21,131 nucleotides of DNA from Leptolyngbya sp. SIO4C1 (GCA_010671975.1 JAAHIA010000029.1:1-21131), one strand, 5' to 3'; numbered from the stretch's first letter, positions 1 through 7,693 are shown. Program-made: numbers and translations. Notes: a model not told the origin generated them from the sequence alone.

Positions 1-2
1 CC

Positions 3-226
3 TTGTTCCAGCGAGCGTCTCCGAGTGGTGCCGATGCATCTGTTAGAGTCAGTCGAGATATTGTGCCGGAGTTGGTATCTAAATCGACATCACCACTAGG
101 ACCCGCACCAATATTAGCGGCTCTGGGCTAGAGCTCAATCTGGCGCTACTGCTCATTGCGATCGCAATCGTGGCAACGATCAGCTTGCTGGCTCGCCTCT
201 GGCAGTCGCGGCGCTCGCCGCAGTAA
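3..226 (+). pseudogene. 3' end of an unidentified gene with C-terminal membrane anchor, apparently frameshifted
   Basis: The reading frame entering from the left edge (codons from base 3) is open until TAG at 129-131. In the adjacent frame the sequence reads on as a hydrophobic stretch, LNLALLLIAIAIVATISL, then a basic tail ending in RSPQ and TAA at 224-226. This second frame has a stop at 80-82, so it cannot be an independent long gene. One extra G in the GGG run at 125-127 would join the two frames into a single C-terminus with a Pro/Gly-rich linker, one transmembrane helix and a short positive tail. I infer a membrane-anchored protein broken by a one-base deletion or a sequencing error. 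The family is not recognised and the N-terminus lies outside the window. Confidence 0.45.
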
Positions 227-314
227 ACACAGCTGTTCCTTTGGGTATGCGTGATGCGGCCCGCAGCTGTAGTATGCTCTAGCTATCGTTTAAACAAAGA
301 TGACGTAAATCTCT

Positions 315-1952
315 ATGGCTGAGGGCATTGAGTTTGAGCTGTGGGCACCTTACAACGAGCGCGCGCTGCTGGTTGGAGAGTTTCTAGAAGATCAGACCGT
401 TGCAATGCAAAAAGCGTCAGACGGCTATTTTCGAACGACGGTTGAGCTAGCAGATGGCCGCTACGCCTACAAGTTTCGGGTTCAGTCCAAAAGCGATTTT
501 GCACTAGACGCATGGGTTGAGATTGTTGATCCCTATGCCACCCGCGTCGATGAGATTGAGCAAAGCGCGATCGCGCTAGTCAAAGACGGCCAGCGCATTG
601 TTGACGACTATGTTTGGCAGCACGAGGCAGCTGAGCTGCCAAGCAATGAATCGCTGGTGATCTACGAGATGCTGGTTCAAGATTTTGCTGGCGAGCCGTC
701 CGGCACGTTTCAAGCCGTGATTGAGCGGCTCGACTATCTCAAGTCGCTAGGCGTTAACGCACTGGAGCTGATGCCCGTGCAGGCCTGCCCTGGTGAAACC
801 GGCTGGGGCTATAACACTCGTCACTATTTTGCCCTGCGGTCTGACTATGGTGAACCCAGCGACTTTAAGCAGCTCGTCGATGCGTGCCACGCTCGCGGCA
901 TGCGAGTGATTCTCGATGTGGTGCTCAACCATTCTGAGGCCGAGAGCCCGCTGACGCAGATTGACTACAGCTATTGGTATCGGCAAGAGCCCAAAGATCC
1001 AGACAACAGCTGGGGACCTGAGTTCGACTACGACCACTACGACGAGCATCTAGACAGCTACCCGGCTCGAGCATTTATGCAAGCCGTCATCAACTTTTGG
1101 ATTACTGAATACCATATTGACGGGCTGCGCTTTGATGCGGTTAAGCAAATTGCCAACCCAGAGTTTCTCAACTGGCTGACTGACCAAGCGGGCCAGACTG
1201 CTCAGCCCAAAACGTTCTACAGCATTGGCGAGCGCATTCCTGAAAAGCCAGCGCTCTCTGTCTACAGCGGCCCTATGGACGGCTGCTGGCGAGACAGCTT
1301 TCACCATACCTGCCTGCCGCTGTTGCTCGGCAAAGGAATTGCCTTTGATCAGCTCAAGCAGCTGGTCGATATTACCCAGTCTGGGTATCAGAGCGCGATT
1401 GATGCCATTAACTTTATCACCAGCCATGACCACGGCCACCTGATGGCAGATTTGGCCGCTGCCGACGTTTTTGATCAGGCCGCTTTCAAGCGCGCTAAGC
1501 TCGGTGCGGCGCTGGTTTTAACGGCGATGGGCGTCCCGATGATTTGGATGGGCGAAGAGTTTGGTGAATACAAAGAAAAAACGCTCGATCCGGCCCCGTT
1601 AGACTGGTCGCTGCTAGACAGCCCGCCCAACGCTGAGCTGCTTGACTACTACCAAGGTTTGGTCAATCTGCGCACTGCTAACGCTGCCCTCCAATCCAGC
1701 AATCTTGCCTTCCTGCACGAAAACCCAGACGACTGCGTTCTCGGCTATGTGCGCTGGCACGAGCTTGGCTCGCAGGTGGTGGTGATTGTCAACGCTTCAA
1801 ATCGCTACATCGCCAACTACGAGATTGATCAGCTGCCCGAAGATGGCGGCTGGCACGAATGGACCAAAGACTACGATGTGCAGGTAGAGGGCGGTCGGCT
1901 AGTCATCGATCTGCCAGAATATGAGGCGCAGGTGCTAGTCTGGTCAGCTTAG
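315..1952 (+). CDS. GH13 alpha-amylase family glycosidase with N-terminal CBM48-like domain
   Basis: A 545-residue enzyme likely to act on alpha-1,4/1,6-glucans (glycogen or malto-oligosaccharides) in the cytoplasm; no signal peptide is seen. The first ~100 residues resemble the beta-sandwich CBM48/E-set domain of glycogen-debranching, branching and trehalohydrolase enzymes (FELWAPYNERALLVGEF). A TIM-barrel follows with the GH13 conserved regions: I DVVLNH at 201-206; II GLRFDAV with nucleophile D274; III SIGERI with acid/base E306; IV SHD with the transition-state aspartate D372. Region IV usually reads NHD, so SHD is slightly unusual. All three catalytic acids are present, so the enzyme should be active. 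Exact specificity (alpha-amylase, trehalohydrolase-like or other) cannot be fixed from motifs. No strong ribosome binding site precedes ATG 315. Confidence 0.9.
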   Translation: MAEGIEFELWAPYNERALLVGEFLEDQTVAMQKASDGYFRTTVELADGRYAYKFRVQSKSDFALDAWVEIVDPYATRVDEIEQSAIALVKDGQRIVDDYVWQHEAAELPSNESLVIYEMLVQDFAGEPSGTFQAVIERLDYLKSLGVNALELMPVQACPGETGWGYNTRHYFALRSDYGEPSDFKQLVDACHARGMRVILDVVLNHSEAESPLTQIDYSYWYRQEPKDPDNSWGPEFDYDHYDEHLDSYPARAFMQAVINFWITEYHIDGLRFDAVKQIANPEFLNWLTDQAGQTAQPKTFYSIGERIPEKPALSVYSGPMDGCWRDSFHHTCLPLLLGKGIAFDQLKQLVDITQSGYQSAIDAINFITSHDHGHLMADLAAADVFDQAAFKRAKLGAALVLTAMGVPMIWMGEEFGEYKEKTLDPAPLDWSLLDSPPNAELLDYYQGLVNLRTANAALQSSNLAFLHENPDDCVLGYVRWHELGSQVVVIVNASNRYIANYEIDQLPEDGGWHEWTKDYDVQVEGGRLVIDLPEYEAQVLVWSA

Positions 1953-2024
1953 GACACTGCCCTCAACAGAAAAATCTACGAGAGAATAGGGGCAAAACTC
2001 GAACCTACCCTAGAGCTGGCTGGC

Positions 2025-2388
2025 GTGAGCGTTTTGATTGTCGATGATGAGGCCGATGCCCGCGCGCTGCTAGCCGAAATCTTAACCACGTCAGCCGCAA
2101 GCGTGCGTCAGGCGACCTCTGGAGCAGACTGCCTGCAGCAGCTAGATGAAGCGGTTCCAGACCTATTGGTTTGCGATATTGGCATGCAGGGGCTCAATGG
2201 CTATCAGCTGATGCAGCTAATTCGTCAGCGACCCGTTGAGCAAGGCGGGCAAAATTCCTGCGATCGCACTTTCCGCCTATACGGGCAAAGGATACGAAAA
2301 AAAGGCGCTTGAAGCCGGCTTTCAAGCTCATTTGACCAAGCCTGTTGATATCAAAAAGTTCTTAGTTACGGTCAAAAAGCTGCTGTAG
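2025..2388 (+). pseudogene. Frameshifted CheY-like receiver domain, probable remnant of a hybrid kinase
   Basis: From GTG 2025 the frame encodes the first two thirds of a receiver: SVLIVDDEADAR (acidic pocket), then LLVCDIGM with the phospho-acceptor aspartate. It then runs off into unrelated residues and stops at 2310-2312. The missing third is intact one frame over, from about 2250 to TAG 2386-2388: IPAIALSAYTGKGYEKKA and then LTKPVD with the conserved lysine. Removing one G from the GGCGGG run at 2244-2249 restores a full receiver. The first frame is also open upstream to the amylase stop and reads like the linker before C-terminal receivers of hybrid kinases (LEPTLELAG). I infer that the N-terminal kinase part has been lost. 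A sequencing error cannot be excluded for the indel. Confidence 0.75.
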
Positions 2389-2490
2389 CTTATCAAATAT
2401 TAGGCAATCTTATCTAAGCGATCACTATTTTTTTACTCCAGACTGACCTAAGCTAACCCATAGCAGTCAGCAAGATAGAAGCATAATATC

Positions 2491-2516
2491 TTGTAGAATT
2501 AAGCTGATTTTATAAT
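2491..2516 (+). promoter_or_regulatory. Candidate promoter for the KaiC-like/kinase operon
   Basis: An exact TATAAT box lies at 2511-2516 in the AT-rich gap before the KaiC-like gene, with TTGTAG at 2491-2496 as a possible -35. The 14-bp spacing is shorter than the usual 16-18, so only the -10 box is persuasive. A start near 2523 would leave a leader of about 10 bases before GTG 2533. Confidence 0.35.
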
Positions 2517-2532
2517 ACTTAGCTTAGAAACA

Positions 2533-4029
2533 GTGGCAGATAGTACCTTAAATCAAGCGAAGCAGCTTCGTCGTGTCTCGACCGGTATTGCTGCTTTGGA
2601 TAAGATTCTTCAAGGCGGGCTACCAGGCGGAGAAATTTATGTCGTCAACGGTGCTCCTGGCACTGGTAAGACGATATTTGCCCTACACTTTCTCAGCGCT
2701 GGGGCCGCAGCAGGGGAAAAGGTGCTTTGCATTGCCCTATCCCAGCAGGTAGACAGCATTCTGCAGACAGCTGTTTCTGTAAATATCGATGCTTCAAAAA
2801 TCATCTTTCGCGGATTGAGTAGCGCTGAAGCGATTCAACAGCTTGCAGAGCGACAGACGATCTTTGATACCTCAGAAATCGAGCTCGAAAACACGATGAC
2901 GTCGCTTACGCAGCTGATTGAGAAGATTCAGCCTGAGCGAGTAGTTTTCGATGGTATCTCCTATCTACGTCTTCTAGCTAGTAATCCGCTACTGTATCGA
3001 CAGCAGCTATTAATTCTACGAGACTATTTAGCGCAGCGCGATGTCACCGTTCTGCTAACCGATACGCAGGAATTGGTTCGAGGAGATCAGGAGCTAGTAG
3101 CGATTGCGCACGGCGTCATTACCCTATCGACCGCCGCCACGACTTATGAAACTCATCGCCGCTACCTTCACGTCCGCAAAATTCGCGGCAGCGGCTATCA
3201 GCCAGGCTATCACGATCTAGAAATTTCTGATCAGGGTATGCAGGTTTACCCAACGCTTTGGAAACCTCGCTTTCAAACCAACGGCTACGAGCAAATCATC
3301 ACCAGTGGTCTAGAAGGACTCGACGTGTTGGTCGGCGGAGGGCTACTCGCCGGCACCTCATGCTTACTGGTTGGGCCTTCGGGCACGGGTAAAACCTCCA
3401 CTGCAACCCTATTTGCTAACAACTTTATGCGCCAAGGTGGCAAAGTTAGCGTTTTTCTCTTCGATGAGCTGATTCACACCTTATTAAGGCGCTCTGCCGG
3501 CTTGAATATGGACGTTGTCTCTTTCGTAGATCGCGATCAGCTGCGTCTTTACGAACTGAGCTTAAACCAGATTACGCCCGGCAAGCTGGTGCAAATGGTC
3601 AAGCAGGATATTGACAAATGGGGCGCTAAAATTGTCATTATTGACACGCTCACCGGCTATTTTAGCGCTATGCCTAGTGAAAAGTATCTGATTGCTCAAA
3701 TGCATGAGCTGCTGCTGTTTCTCAGTCGTCGCGGCATCCTATCGTTTTTGGTGGTTGCTCAGCATGGCGTAGTCGGGCCTAACTTAGAAGTCCCGGTAGA
3801 TATTAGCTATTTAGCCGATACGGTACTGCTGCTGCGACATTTTGAGGCAAACGGCGGACTGCGCCAGGCGATTAGCGTCTACAAGAAGCGCTACGGCAGT
3901 CATGAAAAACGAATTCGCGAGCTGCGCTTTGATGCCAACGGCATTCAGATTGGTGAGCCGCTGAGTCAGTTTACCGGCATTCTTTCAGGCGCACCCAGCT
4001 ATGTAGGAGAATCGCAAAATCTCATGTAG
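2533..4029 (+). CDS. KaiC-like double RecA-fold ATPase, not the clock KaiC
   Basis: A 498-residue protein with two KaiC/RadA-type P-loop domains. Walker A motifs are GAPGTGKT (40-47) and GPSGTGKT (281-288). The first domain lacks the paired glutamates that KaiC carries after its second strand; the equivalent position reads IALSQQ (67-72). The second domain keeps an acidic pair, FLFDE (308-312). At the site matching KaiC S431/T432 it reads DISYLAD, so serine is kept but threonine is tyrosine. The C-terminal segment KKRYGSHEKRIRELRF still recalls KaiC. From these differences I infer a KaiC-like signalling ATPase of the type found beside histidine kinases, not an oscillator; no kaiA or kaiB is nearby. 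The start is GTG. The stop is 5 bases before the kinase ATG, so the two genes are probably co-transcribed and translationally coupled. Confidence 0.9.
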   Translation: MADSTLNQAKQLRRVSTGIAALDKILQGGLPGGEIYVVNGAPGTGKTIFALHFLSAGAAAGEKVLCIALSQQVDSILQTAVSVNIDASKIIFRGLSSAEAIQQLAERQTIFDTSEIELENTMTSLTQLIEKIQPERVVFDGISYLRLLASNPLLYRQQLLILRDYLAQRDVTVLLTDTQELVRGDQELVAIAHGVITLSTAATTYETHRRYLHVRKIRGSGYQPGYHDLEISDQGMQVYPTLWKPRFQTNGYEQIITSGLEGLDVLVGGGLLAGTSCLLVGPSGTGKTSTATLFANNFMRQGGKVSVFLFDELIHTLLRRSAGLNMDVVSFVDRDQLRLYELSLNQITPGKLVQMVKQDIDKWGAKIVIIDTLTGYFSAMPSEKYLIAQMHELLLFLSRRGILSFLVVAQHGVVGPNLEVPVDISYLADTVLLLRHFEANGGLRQAISVYKKRYGSHEKRIRELRFDANGIQIGEPLSQFTGILSGAPSYVGESQNLM

Positions 4030-4034
4030 GGCTT

Positions 4035-5198
4035 ATGACTAGCTGTGCCATTCCCCCCAACTCAGAGTACCACTCTAACGAGCACATTGTGCTATCTGCT
4101 CAGCCGGGACCCAATGCGATCGCGCTGCAGCAGCTTTTAGAAGCTGAGGGATTTGTCTGTGTCTGTCCACCGACGAGCCAATCGATCAGCGATGCGATTC
4201 AAGCAGAAGCGGCGCTGCTGGTAATCACAGAAGATATGCTAGCCACATACGAAACTGCGCAACAGCTGATTGACTGTCTCAACCATCAGCCAGAATGGTC
4301 AGACATTCCGGTGATTGCCTTGCTGAAAGATTGTAAGCGCTTTCCGGCCTGTTTGTCGTTCGTTCAATCCGTTGAATATGCCGGCAGCCTGATTATGTTA
4401 GAAACGCCGCTTAAGCCTCACGTGTTTATTTCAGTGGTTCAGGCTTGCTTACAAAATCGACGGCGACAGTATGCGCTGCGAGATACGCTGCATCATCTTC
4501 GAGAAAGCAACCAAACGTTAGAAAGCTTCAGTCACGTCGCTGCTCACGAGCTACGCAATCCGCTAGGGGTGCTTTCTGGCAGCTTTGATCTGCTACTGCG
4601 CAACCCATCAGCAGAGCGACGCCGAAAGCTTCTGCTGATGGGACAGCGCACCGCTAAGAGTATGGACAAAACCCTCAGCGCCCTACTCGAATATGGCAAG
4701 CTTAAGGCATACGATCGCAGCGGATTTACAGCTGTCAATGTGGCAGCAGTCTTTGAGCTTGCCTCGCATGGGCTCGCATCGCTAATCGCGTCTCGCAATG
4801 CACAAGTCAGCTGGTCAGACATGCCGGTCGTGCAGGGCGATGAACAGCTGCTGCTGCAGCTAGTCAGCAATCTAATCAAAAACGCAATCATCTACAATAC
4901 TGCAGAAGTGCCTGTTGTTAGCGCCTCGGTTGTACCTCAGCCAGAGCGCTGGCGATTTTATGTGATAGACAATGGCCCAGGCATCTCTGCCGAAGATATT
5001 CAGAAGATTTTTACGCTGTTCGGGCGAGGCAGTCAAAAAGAGTCTGCAGGCAGCGGCATTGGCCTAGCGCTCTGCTGCCGTATTGTCCGCATCCATCAGG
5101 GAACTATCGGCGTCGAATCGCAGCCTGGCCAAGGCAGCCGGTTTTATTTTGAGCTGCCTCGCTTTGGACCGTCATCCGAGGAGATTTACAGCAGGTAG
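4035..5198 (+). CDS. Histidine kinase with N-terminal pseudo-receiver
   Basis: A 387-residue soluble kinase with no membrane segment. Residues ~17-140 form a receiver-like domain in which the acceptor position reads LLVITEDML instead of carrying the normal aspartate, while an LKP lysine motif is kept. A coiled-coil linker (~143-165) leads to the HisKA H-box HVAAHELRNPL with phospho-accepting H171. The HATPase domain follows with N-box (SNLIKNAIIYN), G1 (DNGPGIS) and G2 (GSGIGLALC), so catalysis should be intact. The phrase QPEWSDIPV after the pseudo-acceptor is typical, as far as I recall, of kinases paired with KaiC-like ATPases. This fits the 5-base gap to the upstream gene. Likely role: autokinase whose activity is tuned by the KaiC-like partner, passing phosphate to an unknown regulator encoded elsewhere. 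Confidence 0.9.
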   Translation: MTSCAIPPNSEYHSNEHIVLSAQPGPNAIALQQLLEAEGFVCVCPPTSQSISDAIQAEAALLVITEDMLATYETAQQLIDCLNHQPEWSDIPVIALLKDCKRFPACLSFVQSVEYAGSLIMLETPLKPHVFISVVQACLQNRRRQYALRDTLHHLRESNQTLESFSHVAAHELRNPLGVLSGSFDLLLRNPSAERRRKLLLMGQRTAKSMDKTLSALLEYGKLKAYDRSGFTAVNVAAVFELASHGLASLIASRNAQVSWSDMPVVQGDEQLLLQLVSNLIKNAIIYNTAEVPVVSASVVPQPERWRFYVIDNGPGISAEDIQKIFTLFGRGSQKESAGSGIGLALCCRIVRIHQGTIGVESQPGQGSRFYFELPRFGPSSEEIYSR

Positions 5199-5209
5199 CC
5201 GGGGCTCAA

Positions 5210-5611
5210 TCAACTGGCCTCGCGACAGAGCCGATGCAGCAAATCAAACAGCTGCTGTGCGTCTTCTGGATAGCTAATGAATTCGCGATCGCGCACCTCA
5301 ATATCTTGGCCTTCTAAGTCCGTGCCATAGCGATCAGCCACCACGACAATTGGTGTTTGGCGAGACAGCCCTGCCTGATCCCGGATGCGTTGGCCCATTG
5401 CTAAATAGGCTTCTATCGAGAGGCTCACCTGATTGATTAAAATCAAGTTGGGGTAGGCTCGCCCATCCTTGACACGCTCTAGCGCGCCTTCTTCGTTAAT
5501 CGCCGTAATTACTTTGTAGCCTTGATTTCGGAGATTATATTGTAAGAGTGGACGCGTTTCGTCATCCATCTCAATGAGCAAAATCAACTGCGATGAGCCT
5601 GATGCGGTCAT
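5210..5611 (-). CDS. Stand-alone pseudo-receiver (Asp to Asn, Lys to Tyr)
   Basis: A 133-residue CheY-like single-domain protein. The fold signature is clear (LILLIEMDDETRPLL, then PIVVVADRYG), but the acceptor aspartate is replaced by N60 (LILINQVS) and the conserved lysine by Y114 (FISYPED). It therefore cannot be phosphorylated in the canonical way and probably acts as a binding module or a phosphorylation-independent adaptor. It converges on the histidine kinase with an 11-base gap between the two stops. No output domain is present. A partnership with the kinase or the KaiC-like protein is inferred from position only. Confidence 0.85.
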   Translation of the reverse strand: MTASGSSQLILLIEMDDETRPLLQYNLRNQGYKVITAINEEGALERVKDGRAYPNLILINQVSLSIEAYLAMGQRIRDQAGLSRQTPIVVVADRYGTDLEGQDIEVRDREFISYPEDAQQLFDLLHRLCREAS

Positions 5612-5658
5612 AAACTACCTTTCAATAACTAAAGCCTGTAGAACATTTAATTAGCCAG

Positions 5659-6438
5659 CTACAAGGACGTTTTTAAGATCTCAAATAGGCGCTCTCTCTC
5701 TGTTTCGACAACGTGAAAACATTCGCAGGCGACCAGCTCTAAGCCTGCAAGGTCTAGAATTTGCAGATTCCCATAGCGGTACTGAATTATGCCTCTCTCC
5801 TGCAGCTTCTGAGCGGCCTGAGTAACACCAGCACGACGGACGCCTAGCATATCTGCAATAAAGCTGTGAGTGAGCGATAGCTGCTTAGACTCGATGCGGC
5901 TTTGAGCCTCGAGCAGCCAGCGAGCAAAGCGCTGCTCGAGTGAGTGCAAACGATTGCAGGCCGTTGTTTGAGAAAGCTGAGCGATAAATGCCTGCGCATA
6001 GCATAGAGTAATATCCCTCAGTTCAGCACTAGTTTGAAATTCTTGGCGTAGCAGGTCAGCTTCCAAACTGATCGCGCTACCTGGTATTTGCACCACATAT
6101 TCTGTCTGAGTGGCTGTTCTATATCCCATGCAGGCATTAATGCCCAACATGCCGAACTTACCCACTAAGCCTACCTCAGCCGTTGTCCCCTCAACCGTCG
6201 TCAGCGTAATCGACAGTAGGCAGCTGGTTGGGAAATAGACAGTTTTTACAACTTCTCCCGGACGATTTAGGATGGCTCCCTGCTTTAAGGCAACCTGAGT
6301 TAGATGAGGCTCAAGCTTTCGATACAGGCCAGGAGACATTAGTTTTAGCAGGCGGTTGTCAACCATAGCATAAGCAGCGCTTCCAACAAATTTGAGACTT
6401 TTAGAACTCGCGTGCAAGGCCTCTATTACACCAGGCAT
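5659..6438 (-). CDS. Crp/Fnr-family transcriptional regulator
   Basis: A cytoplasmic DNA-binding regulator. The N-terminal half is a cyclic-nucleotide-binding-like beta-roll (ALKQGAILNRPGEVVKTVYFPTSCLLSI, then GTTAEVGLVGKFGMLG). A dimerisation helix follows (LEQRFARWLLEAQSRI), then a C-terminal winged helix whose recognition region reads HSFIADMLGVRRAGVTQAAQKLQERGIIQY. The FPTS and VGKFGM signatures match the non-CAP branch of Crp/Fnr proteins common in cyanobacteria and alpha-proteobacteria; the arginine/glutamate pair that binds cAMP in CAP is not evident, so the ligand is unknown. The frame is open back to GTG 6531, but family members begin close to the NRLL segment. ATG 6438 (259 aa) is used here; ATG 6366 (235 aa) is equally possible, and no strong ribosome binding site decides. 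Confidence 0.85.
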   Translation of the reverse strand: MPGVIEALHASSKSLKFVGSAAYAMVDNRLLKLMSPGLYRKLEPHLTQVALKQGAILNRPGEVVKTVYFPTSCLLSITLTTVEGTTAEVGLVGKFGMLGINACMGYRTATQTEYVVQIPGSAISLEADLLRQEFQTSAELRDITLCYAQAFIAQLSQTTACNRLHSLEQRFARWLLEAQSRIESKQLSLTHSFIADMLGVRRAGVTQAAQKLQERGIIQYRYGNLQILDLAGLELVACECFHVVETERERLFEILKTSL

Positions 6439-6572
6439 AGCGTAGAGGATTCGCCTGCTCCCTTTGATTGAGAAATAACGGAGTTGGGGAATCAAAAAAC
6501 GGATGTAGAATAGCCTGCTCGCGTAAATCACAACTTTTTACAATTTTAGTGAGCATAGTCTCTAATTCGCCG

Positions 6573-6974
6573 TCATGCTTCAATTAAATTGACAACTGAC
6601 GCTAGTAGCTGACTGATGCTATAAGGCTTAGTAATATGTTGACAGAATCCCGCCGCCAGCGCTCGCAGGCGATCTTCAGAGCTTGCATAGACGGTCAAAG
6701 CAATTGCTGGCACATGGCGAGTTTGCTGCCCGGTTTCCCAGTCTCTAACTTTTTGAATCAGCGAATAGCCACTCTCGTCTATTAGCTTAATCTCGCTGAT
6801 CAAAAGCCGTGGCTGTGTGAGCTTGACCCTCGCCAGCGCTTCTCTAGCCGTTGCCGCTAAAACAGGCTGAGCATCGTATGTTTCAAACAAAATTTTCAAC
6901 AGCTCGCGCGCATCTAAATTGCTATCAACCACTAAAATTTTTGTATTGGCTAAGCAAGCGACATTTTCTATCAT
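6573..6974 (-). CDS. Stand-alone receiver with phospho-acceptor Asp replaced by Glu
   Basis: A 133-residue CheY-like domain counted from ATG 6974; GTG 6983 would add three residues. It shows KILVVDSNLDARELL at the start, ALTVYASSEDRLRALAAGF in the middle and HITKPYS with the conserved lysine (K116). The acceptor position is glutamate (LLISEIKL, E61), a change that mimics permanent phosphorylation in some receivers. The acidic pocket is also thinned (VDSN instead of DD/DE). The rest of the fold is well kept, which argues for selection and against decay. It lies upstream of the Crp/Fnr-type gene on the same strand with a gap of about 134 bases from its ATG 6438, so co-transcription is possible. 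Confidence 0.85.
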   Translation of the reverse strand: MIENVACLANTKILVVDSNLDARELLKILFETYDAQPVLAATAREALARVKLTQPRLLISEIKLIDESGYSLIQKVRDWETGQQTRHVPAIALTVYASSEDRLRALAAGFCQHITKPYSISQLLASVVNLIEA

Positions 6975-7077
6975 CGTCAGCACGATTCTACGAAGTGCGG
7001 TGGACTTAGGCAGTTTGGACGAGACGATTTTGAGACACCATTGCTGAGCTACACCTAAGCTAAGGCAGTCCTCACCA

Positions 7078-7115
7078 TACGGTTAGACCGTTGACAAAGT
7101 CGGTACATAACCGTA
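7078..7115. repeat. Long imperfect inverted repeat between mgtC and the receiver gene
   Basis: Perfect 8-bp arms TACGGTTA (7078-7085) and TAACCGTA (7108-7115) enclose a second nested pair, ACCG (7087-7090) and CGGT (7101-7104). No T-run follows on either strand, so a rho-independent terminator is unlikely. The loop contains TTGACA (7091-7096) with TACAAA 17 bp downstream on the + strand, a possible promoter with no obvious + strand gene. It could be an operator or leader structure for the minus-strand receiver. The rest of the 6984-7178 gap shows nothing else recognisable. Confidence 0.5.
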
Positions 7116-7178
7116 CAAAGCTTTTACCTGACAAGGGATTTACTCGACGACTTAGCCACGGCTCCTTCGCAGCCTTAA

Positions 7179-7601
7179 TCAGATAATTTTTTCAAATTTA
7201 TCTAGCACGCGCAGCACAAACCAGGTCATGACCGCGCTCAGCAGCGTCAGCCACAGCAGGCCACAAGCCGCTGTGATGCCGAGCGCCGCAGAGACCCAAA
7301 CAGCCGCCGCAGAAGTGAGCCCGTGCACCCGATCTGAATGAAATATCGTGCCTGCGCCAATAAATCCAACGCCAGTAATCACACCTTGCACCACTCGACT
7401 GAAGGCTTCGATTGACTGCTGCGCCGCTCCGGTTTGAATTGAGACCAAAACCAGCAGAGCTGACCCAAAGCAGACAAGGATATGCGTTCGCAGCCCGGCT
7501 GACTTGCGCTGAGATTCTCTTTCCCCACCGATGATTAAGCCTGCTAAACAAGCACAGCTCAGTCGCAAAAACAGCTGAAATCCGTCGATTGGAGCAAACA
7601 T
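7179..7601 (-). CDS. MgtC/SapB family inner-membrane protein
   Basis: A 140-residue hydrophobic protein with about four membrane helices and the MgtC N-terminal signature: LAGLIIGGERESQRKSAGLRTHILVCFGSALL (residues ~19-50), then GVITGVGFIGAGTIF. MgtC proteins act in the membrane and are linked to magnesium limitation and, in Salmonella, to control of ATP synthase; many bacterial relatives are uncharacterised. It is shorter than Salmonella MgtC (about 230 aa) because the C-terminal soluble domain is absent. It is transcribed divergently from a P-type cation ATPase, recalling the mgtCB pairing, though the ATPase here is a different subclass. A perfect inverted repeat sits just before its start codon. 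Confidence 0.88.
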   Translation of the reverse strand: MFAPIDGFQLFLRLSCACLAGLIIGGERESQRKSAGLRTHILVCFGSALLVLVSIQTGAAQQSIEAFSRVVQGVITGVGFIGAGTIFHSDRVHGLTSAAAVWVSAALGITAACGLLWLTLLSAVMTWFVLRVLDKFEKII

Positions 7602-7608
7602 AGGTGAC

Positions 7609-7627
7609 TTTAAAGAGGGTCTTTAAA
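7609..7627 (-). promoter_or_regulatory. Perfect inverted repeat immediately 5' of the mgtC start
   Basis: TTTAAAGA (7609-7616), GGG, TCTTTAAA (7620-7627) is an exact 8-bp inverted repeat whose near edge lies 7 bases upstream of the mgtC ATG (7599-7601). In the mRNA it would form a hairpin over the ribosome-binding region; as DNA it could be an operator. Which of these applies cannot be told from sequence. Confidence 0.5.
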
Positions 7628-7647
7628 CTAATCGGCTGGCGTCTGCG

Positions 7648-7665
7648 AGCGCGCGATCGCGCGCT
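7648..7665. repeat. 18-bp perfect palindrome centred on a HIP1 octamer
   Basis: AGCGCGCGATCGCGCGCT is fully self-complementary and contains the cyanobacterial HIP1 octamer GCGATCGC. It lies in the mgtC/ATPase divergent region. HIP1 sites are dispersed in many cyanobacterial genomes; a palindrome extended this far is less common and may be chance or a protein site. Confidence 0.6.
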
Positions 7666-7668
7666 AAC

Positions 7669-7693
7669 TCTACAAAGCGTTAAATCTACAAAG
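7669..7693. repeat. Short direct repeat in the divergent regulatory region
   Basis: TCTACAAAG occurs twice, at 7669-7677 and 7685-7693, with a 16-bp period. Position between two divergent genes makes a regulator site possible, but the repeat is short. Confidence 0.4.

Noticed and set aside
747..1439. Minus-strand open frames inside the glycosidase gene
   Set aside because: They are shadows of the strongly conserved GH13 gene, with no recognisable domains.
2533..4029. Circadian clock gene kaiC
   Set aside because: It lacks the first-domain glutamates and the S-T phosphosite, has no kaiA or kaiB neighbours, and is paired with a histidine kinase.
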